From contig JACKPA010000009.1 in the NCBI GenBank assembly GCA_024233865.1, forward strand, positions 62,001-126,000: a stretch of 64,000 nt of DNA, given 5' to 3'. The notes under the pieces were generated by a model, which was not told the origin of the DNA, searched no databases, and was given only the letters and a program-made list of their open reading frames with translations. Position 1 is the stretch's first letter; every line of letters starts with the position of its first letter. The stretch is from Leptospiraceae bacterium (GTDB taxonomy: Bacteria; Spirochaetota; Leptospiria; Leptospirales; Leptospiraceae). Shown here one piece after another: positions 64,000 to 64,000 of this stretch. Both the position numbers and the translations under genes were made by a program.

Positions 64000-64000
64000 C

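Noticed and set aside
63958..64000. A GTG start for ychF at 63957
   Set aside because: The frame continues upstream with conserved YchF sequence (ANYPFCTIEPNKG) to the window edge.

Overview
The window looks like part of a low-GC spirochaete chromosome, most likely Leptospiraceae or a close relative. Supporting this are a flagellar motor switch gene (fliG), CheA, class III adenylate cyclases with receiver or GAF domains, loosely matching spirochaetal lipoboxes, a small Cys-rich exported protein of a kind I associate with Leptospira, and AT-rich spacers. The assignment is inference; no rRNA is present.

Layout. 1-3.2 kb: a minus-strand signalling operon (three-receiver adenylate cyclase, then CheA, cut by the window edge). 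4.0-8.05 kb: a plus-strand stress-type operon (zinc-ribbon/DUF4178 membrane protein, small membrane protein, DUF350 protein, membrane-fused spermidine-synthase-like enzyme). 8.0-9.9 kb: a sugar aminotransferase and a hypothetical protein. 10.2-18.0 kb: a decayed defence island. It holds a frameshifted YgjP-type metallopeptidase, hsdR, hsdM and an ATPase/nuclease gene that have each lost their middle, an hsdS fused by deletion to a truncated xisH, an intact xisI and Uma2 gene, and a vapBC pair whose toxin gene is split by a 1430-bp insertion sequence with an 8-bp target duplication. 18.0-22.3 kb: a muramidase (NamZ), a four-cNMP-domain protein and a dicarboxylate symporter. 22.4-31.5 kb: a MORN protein, a frameshifted RND pump, a DNA methyltransferase next to a radical SAM/SPASM enzyme, a lipoprotein, a 14-unit 24-bp tandem array and a RetSat-like oxidoreductase. 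31.6-37.0 kb: an ankyrin protein, a three-GAF adenylate cyclase, a CAP protein and FliG. 37.2-41.2 kb: a nuclease-like protein, an FGGY kinase, a small interrupted gene and a TPR/Mrr-like protein. 41.4-46.6 kb: an operon of ROK kinase, flippase-like protein, PQQ sugar dehydrogenase and LtaS-like enzyme. 46.7-52.3 kb: REC-HDOD, thioredoxin and rhodanese behind a perfect operator-like palindrome, an M23 peptidase, a prohibitin, tRNA-Met(CAT) and a Cys-rich protein. 52.3-57.3 kb: an operon of LytS-type kinase, an unknown protein, thiG and thiH. 57.4-64 kb: a methyltransferase, a deacetylase, a lipoprotein, an unknown gene, a TPR/ankyrin protein and the 3' part of ychF.

Themes. cAMP signalling is well represented: two adenylate cyclases and one protein with four cyclic-nucleotide-binding domains. 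At least four dispersed repeat families sit in spacers (the GAGCGTAG element, the ATGATTAGAGTG element, an inverted-repeat-bounded element near 50.7 kb and a 41-bp direct repeat). The defence island shows a consistent pattern of internal deletions that leave both ends of each gene.
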